From assembly GCA_021731215.1 (NCBI GenBank), contig JAKFXU010000027.1:1-5938 (forward strand): a DNA stretch of 5,938 bases, given 5' to 3'. A model generated the notes under the pieces. The model made no database searches. It had not been told where the DNA came from and saw only the letters and a list, made by a program, of their open reading frames with translations. A program made the translations under genes and the position numbers. Source of the DNA: Rhodoferax sp. GTDB lineage: Bacteria; Pseudomonadota; Gammaproteobacteria; Burkholderiales; Burkholderiaceae_C. Each line of letters starts with the position of its first letter. Within the stretch, counting starts at the first letter, position 1. Below, one piece after another: positions 1-5,938 of this stretch.

Positions 1-1
1 G

Positions 2-2050
2 GTGTTCACCGTGTTCCTGCGCGACGTCACCCAGCAAAAGGAGCAGAAGGAGGCGCTGCGTCAGCTCAACGAAGAGCTGGAAACCAAGGTGTTGTTGCGC
101 ACCGCCGAACTCGAACAGGCCAAGGGCGAGGCAGAACAGGCCAACCGCGCCAAGTCGGAATTCCTGGCCGCCATGAGCCACGAAATCCGCACGCCGATGA
201 ATGGCGTCATCGGCATGATCGACGTGCTGCAGCAGAGCAGCCTCGATGGCGACCAGGTGGAGATGGTCGATACCATCCGCGAGTCGGCCTTCTCGCTGCT
301 TGCCATCATCGACGACATTCTCGACTTTTCCAAGATCGAGGCCGGCAAGCTGGAAATCGAAAGCGCGCCGACGGACATCGCCGAGGTGGTGGAAAAAGTC
401 TGCGGCATGCTCGATCACCTGGCCTTGAAAAGCGGGGTGGAACTGACGCTGTTCACCGACCCGGATCTGCCCGCCGCGGTGCTGGGCGATGCGCTGCGCC
501 TGCGCCAGGTGCTGGTCAACCTCGCCAACAACGCCATCAAGTTTTCCAGCGGGCAGGGGCGGCAGGGGCGGGTGGCGGTGCGCGCCGTGCTGGCCGCGCG
601 CACGCCGGAGCGAGTCGTCGTCGACATCCACGTCACCGACAACGGCATCGGCATGGATGCGGCGACCCAGGCGCGCCTGTTCACTTCCTTCGGTCAGGCC
701 GATGCCTCCACCACGCGGCGCTTCGGCGGCACCGGCCTGGGGCTGGCCATCGCCCGCAACCTGGCCGGGTTGATGGGCGGTGACATCGCCGTGCAGAGCG
801 CGCCGGACGCGGGCTCGACCTTCACCCTGCGCCTGCCCTGCGCGCCCGTGGCGGAAGCCCCGCGGGCGGAGCCGGTGGGTGCGGCGTCGCCGGTGGCCGG
901 GCTGTCCTGTCTGGTGCTGGGCGGCGCGGACAGCCTGGGCGAGGATCTCGCCGCCTATCTCGCCCACGGCGGCGCGAGCGTCCTGCGCGCGGCGGACCTG
1001 GCGGCGGCGCGCGAACGCATCGCCGCGCTGGCGCCCGGCCAGTGGATCGCGGTCATCGACGCCACCGGCGCGGCGGCTCCGGTCGAGGAGCTGCGCGCCG
1101 CCCGCCCCGATCTGGATCTTCATTTCGTCGTCATCGGGCGCGGCAGGCGCCGCAAGCCGCGGCGGCGGAGCGACGGTCGGGTGGCGGTGGATGGCAACGT
1201 CCTGACGCGAGCGGGCCTTCTCGCGGCGGTGGCCATCGCCGCCGGGCGCGCGCGGGAAGAGGAAACGCCGGCGCGCGGCAGGGGCGCGGCGGCGCTTCAG
1301 CCCCCGTCGCGCGCGGCGGCGGTGGCGCAGGGCCGGCTGATCCTGGTGGCGGAAGACAACGAGACCAACCAGAAAGTGATCGTGCAGCAACTGGCCCTGC
1401 TCGGCTTCGCCGCCGACATCGCGGCGGACGGCCGCGAAGCGCTGCAACGCTGGCGCAGCGGCGATTACGGGCTGCTGCTGACCGACCTGCACATGCCGCA
1501 GATGGACGGCTACCAACTCGCGGCGGCCATTCGCGCTGCGGAAGGCAGCGCCCGCCGCATCCCCATCATCACCCTCACCGCCAACGCCATCAAGGGGGAG
1601 GCGCAGCGCTGCATGGAGGTCGGCATGGACGACTATCTGTCCAAGCCGACGTCGCTGGCCGAGCTCAAGGCAACGCTGGAGAAATGGCTGCCGGCCGCCG
1701 TGTCGCCAGCGCCGACTTTTACGCCGGTGGACGTCGGCGTGCTCGCCGCGCTGGTCGGCGACGACCCGGCGGTGATCCGCGACTTCCTGCTGGATTTCCG
1801 CGCCAGCGCGACGGTCATCGCGGCGGAACTGGCCGCCGCCTGCGCCGCCGGCGATGCCGCTCAGGCGGGCGCGCAGGCGCACAAGCTGAAGTCCGCCGCA
1901 CGTGCGGTCGGCGCGCTCAAGTTGGGTGAACTGTGCGCTGAAATTGAACAGGCCGGCAAGAGCGGCGACAATGAAACATGGCCTGAGCTCTGGTCCCGAT
2001 TCGAGCAAGAGATGACCGCCGTGCAAGCGTGTCTCGATTCTTTGGTTTAG
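2..2050 (+). CDS. Hybrid sensor histidine kinase, 5'-truncated by window edge (PAS end-HisKA-HATPase-pseudoREC-REC-Hpt)
   Basis: This is the C-terminal part of a multi-step phosphorelay kinase; the N-terminus lies left of the window, so the first codon (GTG) is probably internal. Residues are counted from it. Residues 1-10 (FLRDVT) are the end of a PAS/PAC domain, followed by a coiled-coil linker (about 11-50). HisKA has the phospho-acceptor H60 in [10 protein letters not shown]. HATPase_c shows N177 (N box), D213-NGIG (G1) and [10 protein letters not shown] (G2, from 241). Residues 297-415 look like a receiver that has lost its acidic pair and lysine. A second receiver (about 445-560) is intact: E451/D452, phospho-acceptor D495, T526 and K548. 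The C-terminal Hpt carries H627 in AHKLKSAA. Autophosphorylation at H60, then D495, then H627 is the expected route. It is followed after 7 bases by a paralogous kinase, implying one operon. The signal sensed cannot be judged because the input region is mostly missing. Confidence 0.95.
   Translation: MFTVFLRDVTQQKEQKEALRQLNEELETKVLLRTAELEQAKGEAEQANRAKSEFLAAMSHEIRTPMNGVIGMIDVLQQSSLDGDQVEMVDTIRESAFSLLAIIDDILDFSKIEAGKLEIESAPTDIAEVVEKVCGMLDHLALKSGVELTLFTDPDLPAAVLGDALRLRQVLVNLANNAIKFSSGQGRQGRVAVRAVLAARTPERVVVDIHVTDNGIGMDAATQARLFTSFGQADASTTRRFGGTGLGLAIARNLAGLMGGDIAVQSAPDAGSTFTLRLPCAPVAEAPRAEPVGAASPVAGLSCLVLGGADSLGEDLAAYLAHGGASVLRAADLAAARERIAALAPGQWIAVIDATGAAAPVEELRAARPDLDLHFVVIGRGRRRKPRRRSDGRVAVDGNVLTRAGLLAAVAIAAGRAREEETPARGRGAAALQPPSRAAAVAQGRLILVAEDNETNQKVIVQQLALLGFAADIAADGREALQRWRSGDYGLLLTDLHMPQMDGYQLAAAIRAAEGSARRIPIITLTANAIKGEAQRCMEVGMDDYLSKPTSLAELKATLEKWLPAAVSPAPTFTPVDVGVLAALVGDDPAVIRDFLLDFRASATVIAAELAAACAAGDAAQAGAQAHKLKSAARAVGALKLGELCAEIEQAGKSGDNETWPELWSRFEQEMTAVQACLDSLV
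892..1250 (+). other. Degenerate (pseudo-)receiver domain within the first kinase
   Basis: Residues about 297-415 of the first kinase sit where BarA-type hybrid kinases carry a first receiver, between the HATPase and the functional REC. The segment begins GLSCLVLGG, matching the start of a receiver beta-1 strand, but the two acidic residues are replaced by G307-G308. A WIAVID strand places D353 at or near the phospho-acceptor position, yet the following MP..DG loop is absent. The equivalent of the conserved Lys-Pro appears as G-N in [12 protein letters not shown]. Without the metal-binding acids and lysine it should not be phosphorylated. Its fold assignment is inferred from position and strand pattern and needs a structure prediction. 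Confidence 0.6.
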
Positions 2051-2053
2051 GAG
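2048..2053 (+). promoter_or_regulatory. Ribosome binding site overlapping the upstream stop codon
   Basis: TAGGAG contains the TAG stop of the first kinase and a good Shine-Dalgarno core (GGAG), four bases before the ATG at 2058. This spacing is slightly short but supports that start. The next in-frame Met (residue 37) would remove the first membrane segment. The stop/SD overlap suggests translational coupling of the two kinases, with no space for a separate promoter or terminator in the 7-bp gap. Confidence 0.7.
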
Positions 2054-2057
2054 CCCT

Positions 2058-4742
2058 ATGCGAGCGCAGAAAAAATCAGAACAGACCCGTTTCGAAACGA
2101 AGGTGCTGGCCGCGTTCGCCGCCGCCGCGCTGGTGGTCGCGGCGCTCGCCGCCACCACCTGGAAGATGTCGCAAAACGCGGTCGAAGGGGCGCTGCGGCT
2201 GTCGCACACGCATCAGGTGCTCAATAGCCTCGCCCAGGCAAAAGGAAACTCGTTCCTGATCGAATTGAGTACGCAGAACTACAGAATTTCGGGCGACCCG
2301 GCGCGACTGGTCGAACGCGACGCGGCGATTGCGGTGCGGGAGACAGCGCTGCGCCAGATCAAGCAACTGACGGCCGACAATGCCCGCCAGCAGGCGCGCT
2401 GGACCCGAATGCGCGAAATAGTCGACCAACGCCTGGCGATTTCCCGGCACACGGAGCTGCTGCGCAGAACGGAAGGCCTCGAAGCGGCAAACGCTTATGT
2501 GGCCAGCGCCCCGCTGCGGGAGACGCGCGAACGCTTGTTCCGGGTGCTTGGCGAAATGGAAGAAGAGGAGCTCCGGCTACTGGAGGAGCGCCAGGCTGGG
2601 CAAGCGAGGCAGGACGGGATCGCGCTTGCAACGGATCTTCTGGCCGCGCTGGCGGCGATCGCGCTGCTGGCGGCCACCTATGTGCTGATCCGCCGGCAAC
2701 TGCGCGCGACCGAAGCCAGCCGCCGCGAGCTTGAGGCGATCAATGCGCGCGTCGGGGCGATCTTCGCCACCGTGGTGGACGGCATCATCACCATCGACGA
2801 GCGCGGCAGCGTCGAAACCCTCAATCCGGCCGCCGAGCGCATGTTCGGCTATGCCGCGTCCGAGCTTATCGGACAGAACGTGAAGATGTTGATGCCAGAG
2901 CCTTATCAGCACGAGCACGACGGCTATCTGGAACACTACCGCGCCACCGGCGAGGCGCGCGTGATCGGCATCGGGCGCGAGGTGGTGGGCCGGCGCAAGG
3001 ACGGCAGCATTTTTCCGATGTATCTGGCGGTGAGCGAAATGCGGGTGGCGGGCGAACGCCATTTCACCGGCCTGGTGCGCGACATCACGGCGCGCAAGCA
3101 GGCCGAACAGGAGTTGGTTGCCGCCAAGGAAGCAGCCGAGCTGGCCAACCGCGCCAAGGATTCCTTTCTAGCCACCATGAGCCACGAGATTCGCACCCCG
3201 CTGGGCGGCCTGTTGGGCATGCTGGAGCTGCTCTCGCTGTCGCCCATCAGCCCCGATCAAAGCGAAGTGCTGCAGGCGGCGCGGGATTCCGGGCGCAGCC
3301 TGCTGCGCATTCTCAACGACATTCTGGACTGGTCCAAGATCGAGGAAGGGAAACTGGCGCTTTCGCCACAGCCGGTATCGATTACCATGCTGCTGGCCAG
3401 GGTGGTGAACACCTATGCGCGCGTGGCCAGCGCCAGCAGCATGATACTGAGCAGCGAGGTCGATCCGCGCCTGAGTCCGGCGCTGCTGGTTGATCCGCTG
3501 CGGCTGTCGCAAGTGCTTAACAACTTCGTCAGCAACGCCATCAAGTTCAGCCACGAAGGGGGATTGATCGAGGTGCGGGCGGAACTGATCGAACGGCACG
3601 AGGGCACCGAAGCACTGCGGATTTCGGTCACGGACTGCGGCATCGGTATCGCCCCAGAGGTGCAGCAGCGCCTGTTTCAGAACTATGGCCAGGGCAGTGC
3701 CGATACCGCGCGCATGTACGGCGGCACCGGGCTTGGCTTGGCGATCTGCCGACGGCTGGTGGACATGATGGACGGACGGATCGATCTGGACAGTGCGCCG
3801 GGCCGGGGTTCGACCTTCAGCATCACGCTGACGCTGCCGATAACGCAGGCGGTGCAGGCGCCGGTGCCGCCTTCGACCGAGGTCGCCGCCACGGCTTTGG
3901 CGCCGCCCCTGGTGGCCGGCGTCGCGGCCGCCGACGCACCACTGGTGCTGGTGGTGGATGATCATCCGGTCAATCGCAAACTGCTGGCGCTGCAGCTCGG
4001 GCTGCTGGGCCTGCGCAGCGAGACCGCAGAAAACGGGGCAGTTGCCCTGGCGCGGTGGCGCGAGGGCAACTGCGCGCTGGTGATCACCGACTGCCACATG
4101 CCGGTGCTCGACGGCTACGCGCTGGCGCGCGCGATCCGGGTCATCGAAACCGAGCAAGCGGGGTCGCGCACGCCGATCTTGGCCTGGACCGCCAACGCGC
4201 TGGCCGAAGAAGTTGGCAAGTGCCGCGCTGCGGGCATGGATGAAGTGCTGGTCAAACCGGTCGATCTTGAACAATTAAAGCGTGTGCTGGGCAAGTGGCT
4301 GCCGGCCGCTGAAGCTAAAACGGCTGCGCCCGCCGAGGTTGAACCTCCTCCCCCTGCCCCAGCGAGTGAGACTGCGAGAGAGGGCGGCCCGGCGCTGGAC
4401 GTGCGCGTGCTGGCCGCGCTGGTGGGCGACGATCCGGCGACGCTGCGTCAGTTTTTGCTTGATTTTGGCGCCAGCGCCAAGTCAATTGCCGCCGAGCTGC
4501 TGGGAGCCTGCGCCGCCGGCGACGCAGCGCAGGCAGGCGCGCAGGCGCACAAGCTCAAATCTGCCGCACGCTCGGTCGGCGCCCTGGCGCTGTGCCAGTG
4601 GTGCGCTGAACTGGAAGAAGCCGGCAAGGCCGGGCAAAGCGCCGCCCTTGCCAGCTTGGCGCAAGGTTTCAAGACCGAAATGGCAGCGGTCGAGGCCGTG
4701 CTGCAAGACCTGACAAACCCAAACCAGAGGGTTTCAGGATGA
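2058..4742 (+). CDS. Membrane hybrid sensor histidine kinase (TM-CHASE3-TM-FixL-like PAS-HisKA-HATPase-REC-Hpt)
   Basis: Complete 894-residue inner-membrane kinase. TM1 spans about 15-35 and TM2 about 188-211, enclosing a helical, roughly 150-residue periplasmic region that resembles CHASE3 (HTHQVLNSL near 50-58 and a modified ETGQRGYLLTG motif at 69-79). A PAS domain (about 230-347) closely resembles FixL, with LMPEPY, H287 in EHDGY and R307 in GIGREV. HisKA has H376 in SHEIRTP. HATPase_c has N493, D526-CGIG and GGTGLGLAI from 555. The receiver has D634/D635, phospho-acceptor D678, T711 and K733. A Pro/Ala/Glu-rich linker (about 750-778) leads to an Hpt with H831 in AHKLKSAA. All catalytic residues for a His-Asp-His relay are present; the final acceptor would be a separate receiver, plausibly the REC-EAL protein downstream. 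It is a paralogue of the preceding kinase, which it follows by 7 bp. Haem binding is inferred from motif similarity only. Confidence 0.96.
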   Translation: MRAQKKSEQTRFETKVLAAFAAAALVVAALAATTWKMSQNAVEGALRLSHTHQVLNSLAQAKGNSFLIELSTQNYRISGDPARLVERDAAIAVRETALRQIKQLTADNARQQARWTRMREIVDQRLAISRHTELLRRTEGLEAANAYVASAPLRETRERLFRVLGEMEEEELRLLEERQAGQARQDGIALATDLLAALAAIALLAATYVLIRRQLRATEASRRELEAINARVGAIFATVVDGIITIDERGSVETLNPAAERMFGYAASELIGQNVKMLMPEPYQHEHDGYLEHYRATGEARVIGIGREVVGRRKDGSIFPMYLAVSEMRVAGERHFTGLVRDITARKQAEQELVAAKEAAELANRAKDSFLATMSHEIRTPLGGLLGMLELLSLSPISPDQSEVLQAARDSGRSLLRILNDILDWSKIEEGKLALSPQPVSITMLLARVVNTYARVASASSMILSSEVDPRLSPALLVDPLRLSQVLNNFVSNAIKFSHEGGLIEVRAELIERHEGTEALRISVTDCGIGIAPEVQQRLFQNYGQGSADTARMYGGTGLGLAICRRLVDMMDGRIDLDSAPGRGSTFSITLTLPITQAVQAPVPPSTEVAATALAPPLVAGVAAADAPLVLVVDDHPVNRKLLALQLGLLGLRSETAENGAVALARWREGNCALVITDCHMPVLDGYALARAIRVIETEQAGSRTPILAWTANALAEEVGKCRAAGMDEVLVKPVDLEQLKRVLGKWLPAAEAKTAAPAEVEPPPPAPASETAREGGPALDVRVLAALVGDDPATLRQFLLDFGASAKSIAAELLGACAAGDAAQAGAQAHKLKSAARSVGALALCQWCAELEEAGKAGQSAALASLAQGFKTEMAAVEAVLQDLTNPNQRVSG
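2745..3098 (+). other. FixL-like PAS domain (candidate haem gas sensor)
   Basis: Residues about 230-347 of the second kinase form a PAS/PAC domain lying just inside the membrane. The central stretch from NVKMLMPEPY through HDGY, GIGREV, RRKDG and FPM matches the FixL oxygen-sensor PAS. Bradyrhizobium FixL binds haem through His200 and contacts the bound ligand with Arg220; the equivalents here are H287 and R307, with the same 20-residue spacing. FixL Arg206 corresponds to H293 here. The motif also occurs in many PAS domains not shown to bind haem, so the sensor role is a candidate, not established. Confidence 0.7.
4709..4738 (+). repeat. Stem-loop at the 3' end of the second kinase gene
   Basis: CCTGA and AACCC, separated by a CA bulge, can pair with GGGTTTCAGG around an 8-base loop, giving about 10 base pairs that end just before the TGA stop at 4740-4742. 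There is no following T run (the next bases are ATGACAAATG), so it does not qualify as an intrinsic terminator. It could affect mRNA 3' stability or be chance. Confidence 0.35.
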
Positions 4743-4788
4743 CAAATGCTTAGCGTCAATGCGAGGACCACAACGTGATATTTGTCAT
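4739..4788. repeat. Perfect 9-bp inverted repeat (ATGACAAAT / ATTTGTCAT)
   Basis: ATGACAAAT at 4739-4747 overlaps the stop codon of the second kinase, and its exact reverse complement ATTTGTCAT lies at 4780-4788, with 32 bases between the arms. The right arm runs into the GTCATGGCGAG repeat unit, so the pair may be the ends of a small palindromic repeat element. A role as a hairpin or operator is possible but unsupported. Confidence 0.45.
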
Positions 4789-4849
4789 GGCGAGGAGCGA
4801 AGCGACGCCCCAAACTACGCAATCCGTCATTGCGAGCGCAACGCGCCAC
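4755..4849. repeat. Degraded cluster of dispersed GTCATTGCGAG-type intergenic repeats
   Basis: Three related units occur in direct orientation: GTCAATGCGAGGA at 4755-4767, GTCATGGCGAGGA at 4784-4796 and GTCATTGCGAGCG at 4826-4838. The second continues as GCGAAGCGACG and ends in GCAATCC at 4819-4825, and TTGC-GAGC-GCAA at 4830-4841 can form a small hairpin. This resembles a repeat very common between genes of many bacteria, of the form GTCATTGCGAGGAGCGAAG followed by CGACGAAGCAATCC. Its spurious translation (HCEERSDEAI-like) is familiar from databases, and here + strand translation gives HGEERSDAPNYAI. Family assignment is from memory, not a search. Confidence 0.6.
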
Positions 4850-4857
4850 AAAAGCCC

Positions 4858-4889
4858 AGGCTCTCTGCTGGACTGCCGGGCCAGAGCCT
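4858..4889. repeat. 7-bp inverted repeat in the kinase/REC-EAL intergenic gap
   Basis: AGGCTCT (4858-4864) and AGAGCCT (4883-4889) are perfect reverse complements around an 18-base loop that contains a further CTGG/CCAG pair. On the + strand it is followed by TTGGCG rather than a T run. On the - strand it would be followed by GGGCTTTTG, but no gene ends there. It is recorded as a possible weak stem-loop; a terminator is not supported. Confidence 0.3.
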
Positions 4890-4974
4890 TTGGCGCTTGT
4901 GCCCATTGAGCCGCAGTAAGTGGGTTAACCTGAGTAGCTATTGGTATTGAAGTGAAACCTGTGTCGAGTTGAAA

Positions 4975-4979
4975 AGGGA
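4975..4979 (+). promoter_or_regulatory. Ribosome binding site of the REC-EAL gene
   Basis: AGGGA lies six bases before the ATG at 4986. Reading upstream in frame, a TGA at 4953-4955 is reached with no ATG, GTG or TTG in between, so 4986 is the first possible start and the site supports it. Confidence 0.6.
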
Positions 4980-4985
4980 AAAATC

Positions 4986-5938
4986 ATGAGCGAAAAATCT
5001 GCCATAAAAATCATGCTGATCGATGACGAGCCGTTCATACTCAAGCTGATCGGACGTCTGCTGGAGAACCTGGGTTATACCGATCTGTCGCCCTTCAGCG
5101 GCGGGCGTGCCGCGCTGGATGCCTTCACTGGCGCGTCCGGCGCGCCGGACCTGATTCTGCTCGACCTCAATATGCCGGAAATGGACGGCCTGCAGTTCGT
5201 TCGTCATCTGGTTGAGCAGCGCTTCGAGGGCAGCCTGGTGCTGATCAGCGGCGAGGATGAGCGCATGCTGCAGGCGGCCAGCACGCTGGTGCGGGCGCAC
5301 AAGATGCAGGTGCTGGGCCATCTGCGCAAGCCGGTGTTGCCCGAGGCGCTGGGCACGCTGCTGGCGCAATGGTTGCCGCCCGCGGCGGTGCGCTTGCGCG
5401 CGGCGAAGGCGGCCTACGGCGCCGACGCACTCCGCGCGGCAATTGCCAACGGCGAGCTGCTCAATTACTACCAGCCCAAGGTGGCGCTGGCCGACGGCCG
5501 CGTGGTCGGCGTTGAAACCCTGGTGCGCTGGCGCCATCCGGTCGATGGCATGGTCTTCCCCGATCAGTTCATCGGCGTCGCCGAGGCCAACGGTCTGATC
5601 GACGATCTGACCCGCGTTGTGCTACGCGCGGCGCTGGCACAGGCCCGCGCCTGGCGCGATGCCGGGCTCGGCTTGCGGGTGGCGGTCAATGTGTCGATGG
5701 ACAATCTGACGGCGCTGGGTTTCGCCGATTTTGTGGCCGCGCAGGCCGCCAGCGCTGGCGTGGCGCCGACCGAGATCGTGCTGGAGGTGACGGAAAGCCG
5801 CTTGATGGCCGATCTGCGCAAGCCGCTGGAAGTGCTGACCCGGCTGCGCCTGAAGCGCTTTCGCTTGTCGATCGACGACTTTGGCACCGGTCATTCCTCG
5901 TTGACACAGTTGCGTGACATTCCGTTCGACGAGCTGAA
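4986..5938 (+). CDS. REC-EAL response regulator, c-di-GMP phosphodiesterase (RocR-like), 3'-truncated by window edge
   Basis: The first 317 residues are visible and the frame is open to the window edge. An N-terminal receiver (about 7-130) has the acidic pair D13/D14, phospho-acceptor D60 in LLDLNMPEMDG, S88 and K115 in LRKP. An EAL domain follows from about 145. Its motif reads ETL instead of EAL but keeps the catalytic E177. Other metal and catalytic residues are present: N235 (NVS), E267 and E270 (LEVTE), and D297/D298 in DDFGTG. The sequence breaks off at FDEL, where the next residue should be the conserved lysine; the last two bases, AA, allow Lys or Asn. These positions are the Pseudomonas RocR active-site numbers plus two, indicating a colinear REC-EAL protein, normally about 390-400 residues. 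It is expected to hydrolyse c-di-GMP to pGpG in the cytoplasm under control of receiver phosphorylation. The two upstream Hpt-bearing kinases are likely partners (inference). A third domain after EAL, as in VieA, cannot be excluded. Confidence 0.93.
   Translation, partial: MSEKSAIKIMLIDDEPFILKLIGRLLENLGYTDLSPFSGGRAALDAFTGASGAPDLILLDLNMPEMDGLQFVRHLVEQRFEGSLVLISGEDERMLQAASTLVRAHKMQVLGHLRKPVLPEALGTLLAQWLPPAAVRLRAAKAAYGADALRAAIANGELLNYYQPKVALADGRVVGVETLVRWRHPVDGMVFPDQFIGVAEANGLIDDLTRVVLRAALAQARAWRDAGLGLRVAVNVSMDNLTALGFADFVAAQAASAGVAPTEIVLEVTESRLMADLRKPLEVLTRLRLKRFRLSIDDFGTGHSSLTQLRDIPFDEL

Larger units (their letters stand above)
4743..4985. other. 243-bp intergenic region without a gene
   Basis: This gap separates the second kinase from the REC-EAL gene. 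Its left half holds repeat remnants and inverted repeats. Its right half (about 4890-4985) is less GC-rich and should contain whatever promoter the REC-EAL gene has, but no pair of -35 and -10 boxes at a proper spacing is convincing. Stop codons and repeat-like translation rule out a real small protein as far as can be seen. Confidence 0.6.

Noticed and set aside
1042..1929. 295-residue open frame on the + strand in another frame
   Set aside because: It overlaps the first kinase and is a low-complexity Gly/Arg/Ala translation, whereas the kinase frame shows clear receiver and Hpt domains.
3168..4274. 368-residue open frame on the - strand
   Set aside because: It lies opposite the HisKA-HATPase-REC part of the second kinase, is rich in His, Arg and Gln with no recognisable domain, and is the kind of antisense frame expected from GC-rich codon usage.
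4709..4747. Intrinsic terminator after the second kinase
   Set aside because: A stem-loop is present but lies within the coding end and has no following T run.
4759..4950. 63-residue open frame in the intergenic gap
   Set aside because: Its sequence is the typical spurious translation of the dispersed GTCATTGCGAG-type repeat, with no ribosome binding site evident and no protein-like features.
4906..4950. Possible sigma-70 promoter for the REC-EAL gene (TTGAGC or TTAACC with TATTGA)
   Set aside because: TTAACC at 4925-4930 and TATTGA at 4945-4950 are only 14 bases apart, and TTGAGC at 4906-4911 has no -10-like box at 16-18 bases. The evidence does not justify a call.
4938..5537. 199-residue open frame on the - strand
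   Set aside because: It is antisense to the receiver and the start of the EAL domain, whose + strand frame has all expected motifs; no domain is visible in the antisense product.

Overview
The window is GC-rich and densely coding, with all genes on the + strand. It carries a set of signal-transduction genes: two tandem hybrid sensor histidine kinases, the first cut by the left edge, followed by a response regulator with a c-di-GMP phosphodiesterase (EAL) output domain, cut by the right edge. High GC, Ala/Arg-rich composition and the architecture of the kinases suggest a proteobacterium, perhaps a betaproteobacterium. No phylogenetic marker is present, so this is a weak inference.

Layout. Positions 2-2050 hold the C-terminal 682 residues of a hybrid kinase: end of a PAS domain, coiled coil, HisKA, HATPase, a degenerate receiver, an intact receiver and an Hpt domain. 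Seven bases later, with its Shine-Dalgarno on the previous stop codon, 2058-4742 encodes a complete 894-residue membrane hybrid kinase: TM, CHASE3-like periplasmic domain, TM, a strikingly FixL-like PAS, HisKA, HATPase, REC and Hpt. A 243-bp gap (4743-4985) contains degraded copies of a common dispersed GTCATTGCGAG-type repeat and several inverted repeats, with no convincing promoter or intrinsic terminator. Positions 4986-5938 encode the first 317 residues of a REC-EAL protein whose key residues are colinear with those of Pseudomonas RocR.

How they may work together (inference). The two kinases are paralogues that differ in input but end in nearly identical Hpt domains, so they could feed one shared receiver. 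The adjacent REC-EAL protein, with an intact phospho-acceptor site, is the obvious candidate target. If so, the locus would couple a periplasmic/membrane signal and a haem-PAS (O2, NO or CO) signal to c-di-GMP breakdown, resembling the Roc and Vie systems in outline. The most notable points are the FixL-like PAS with the haem-ligand histidine in place, the dead receiver with an Arg-rich patch in the first kinase, and the unusually conserved Hpt pair.
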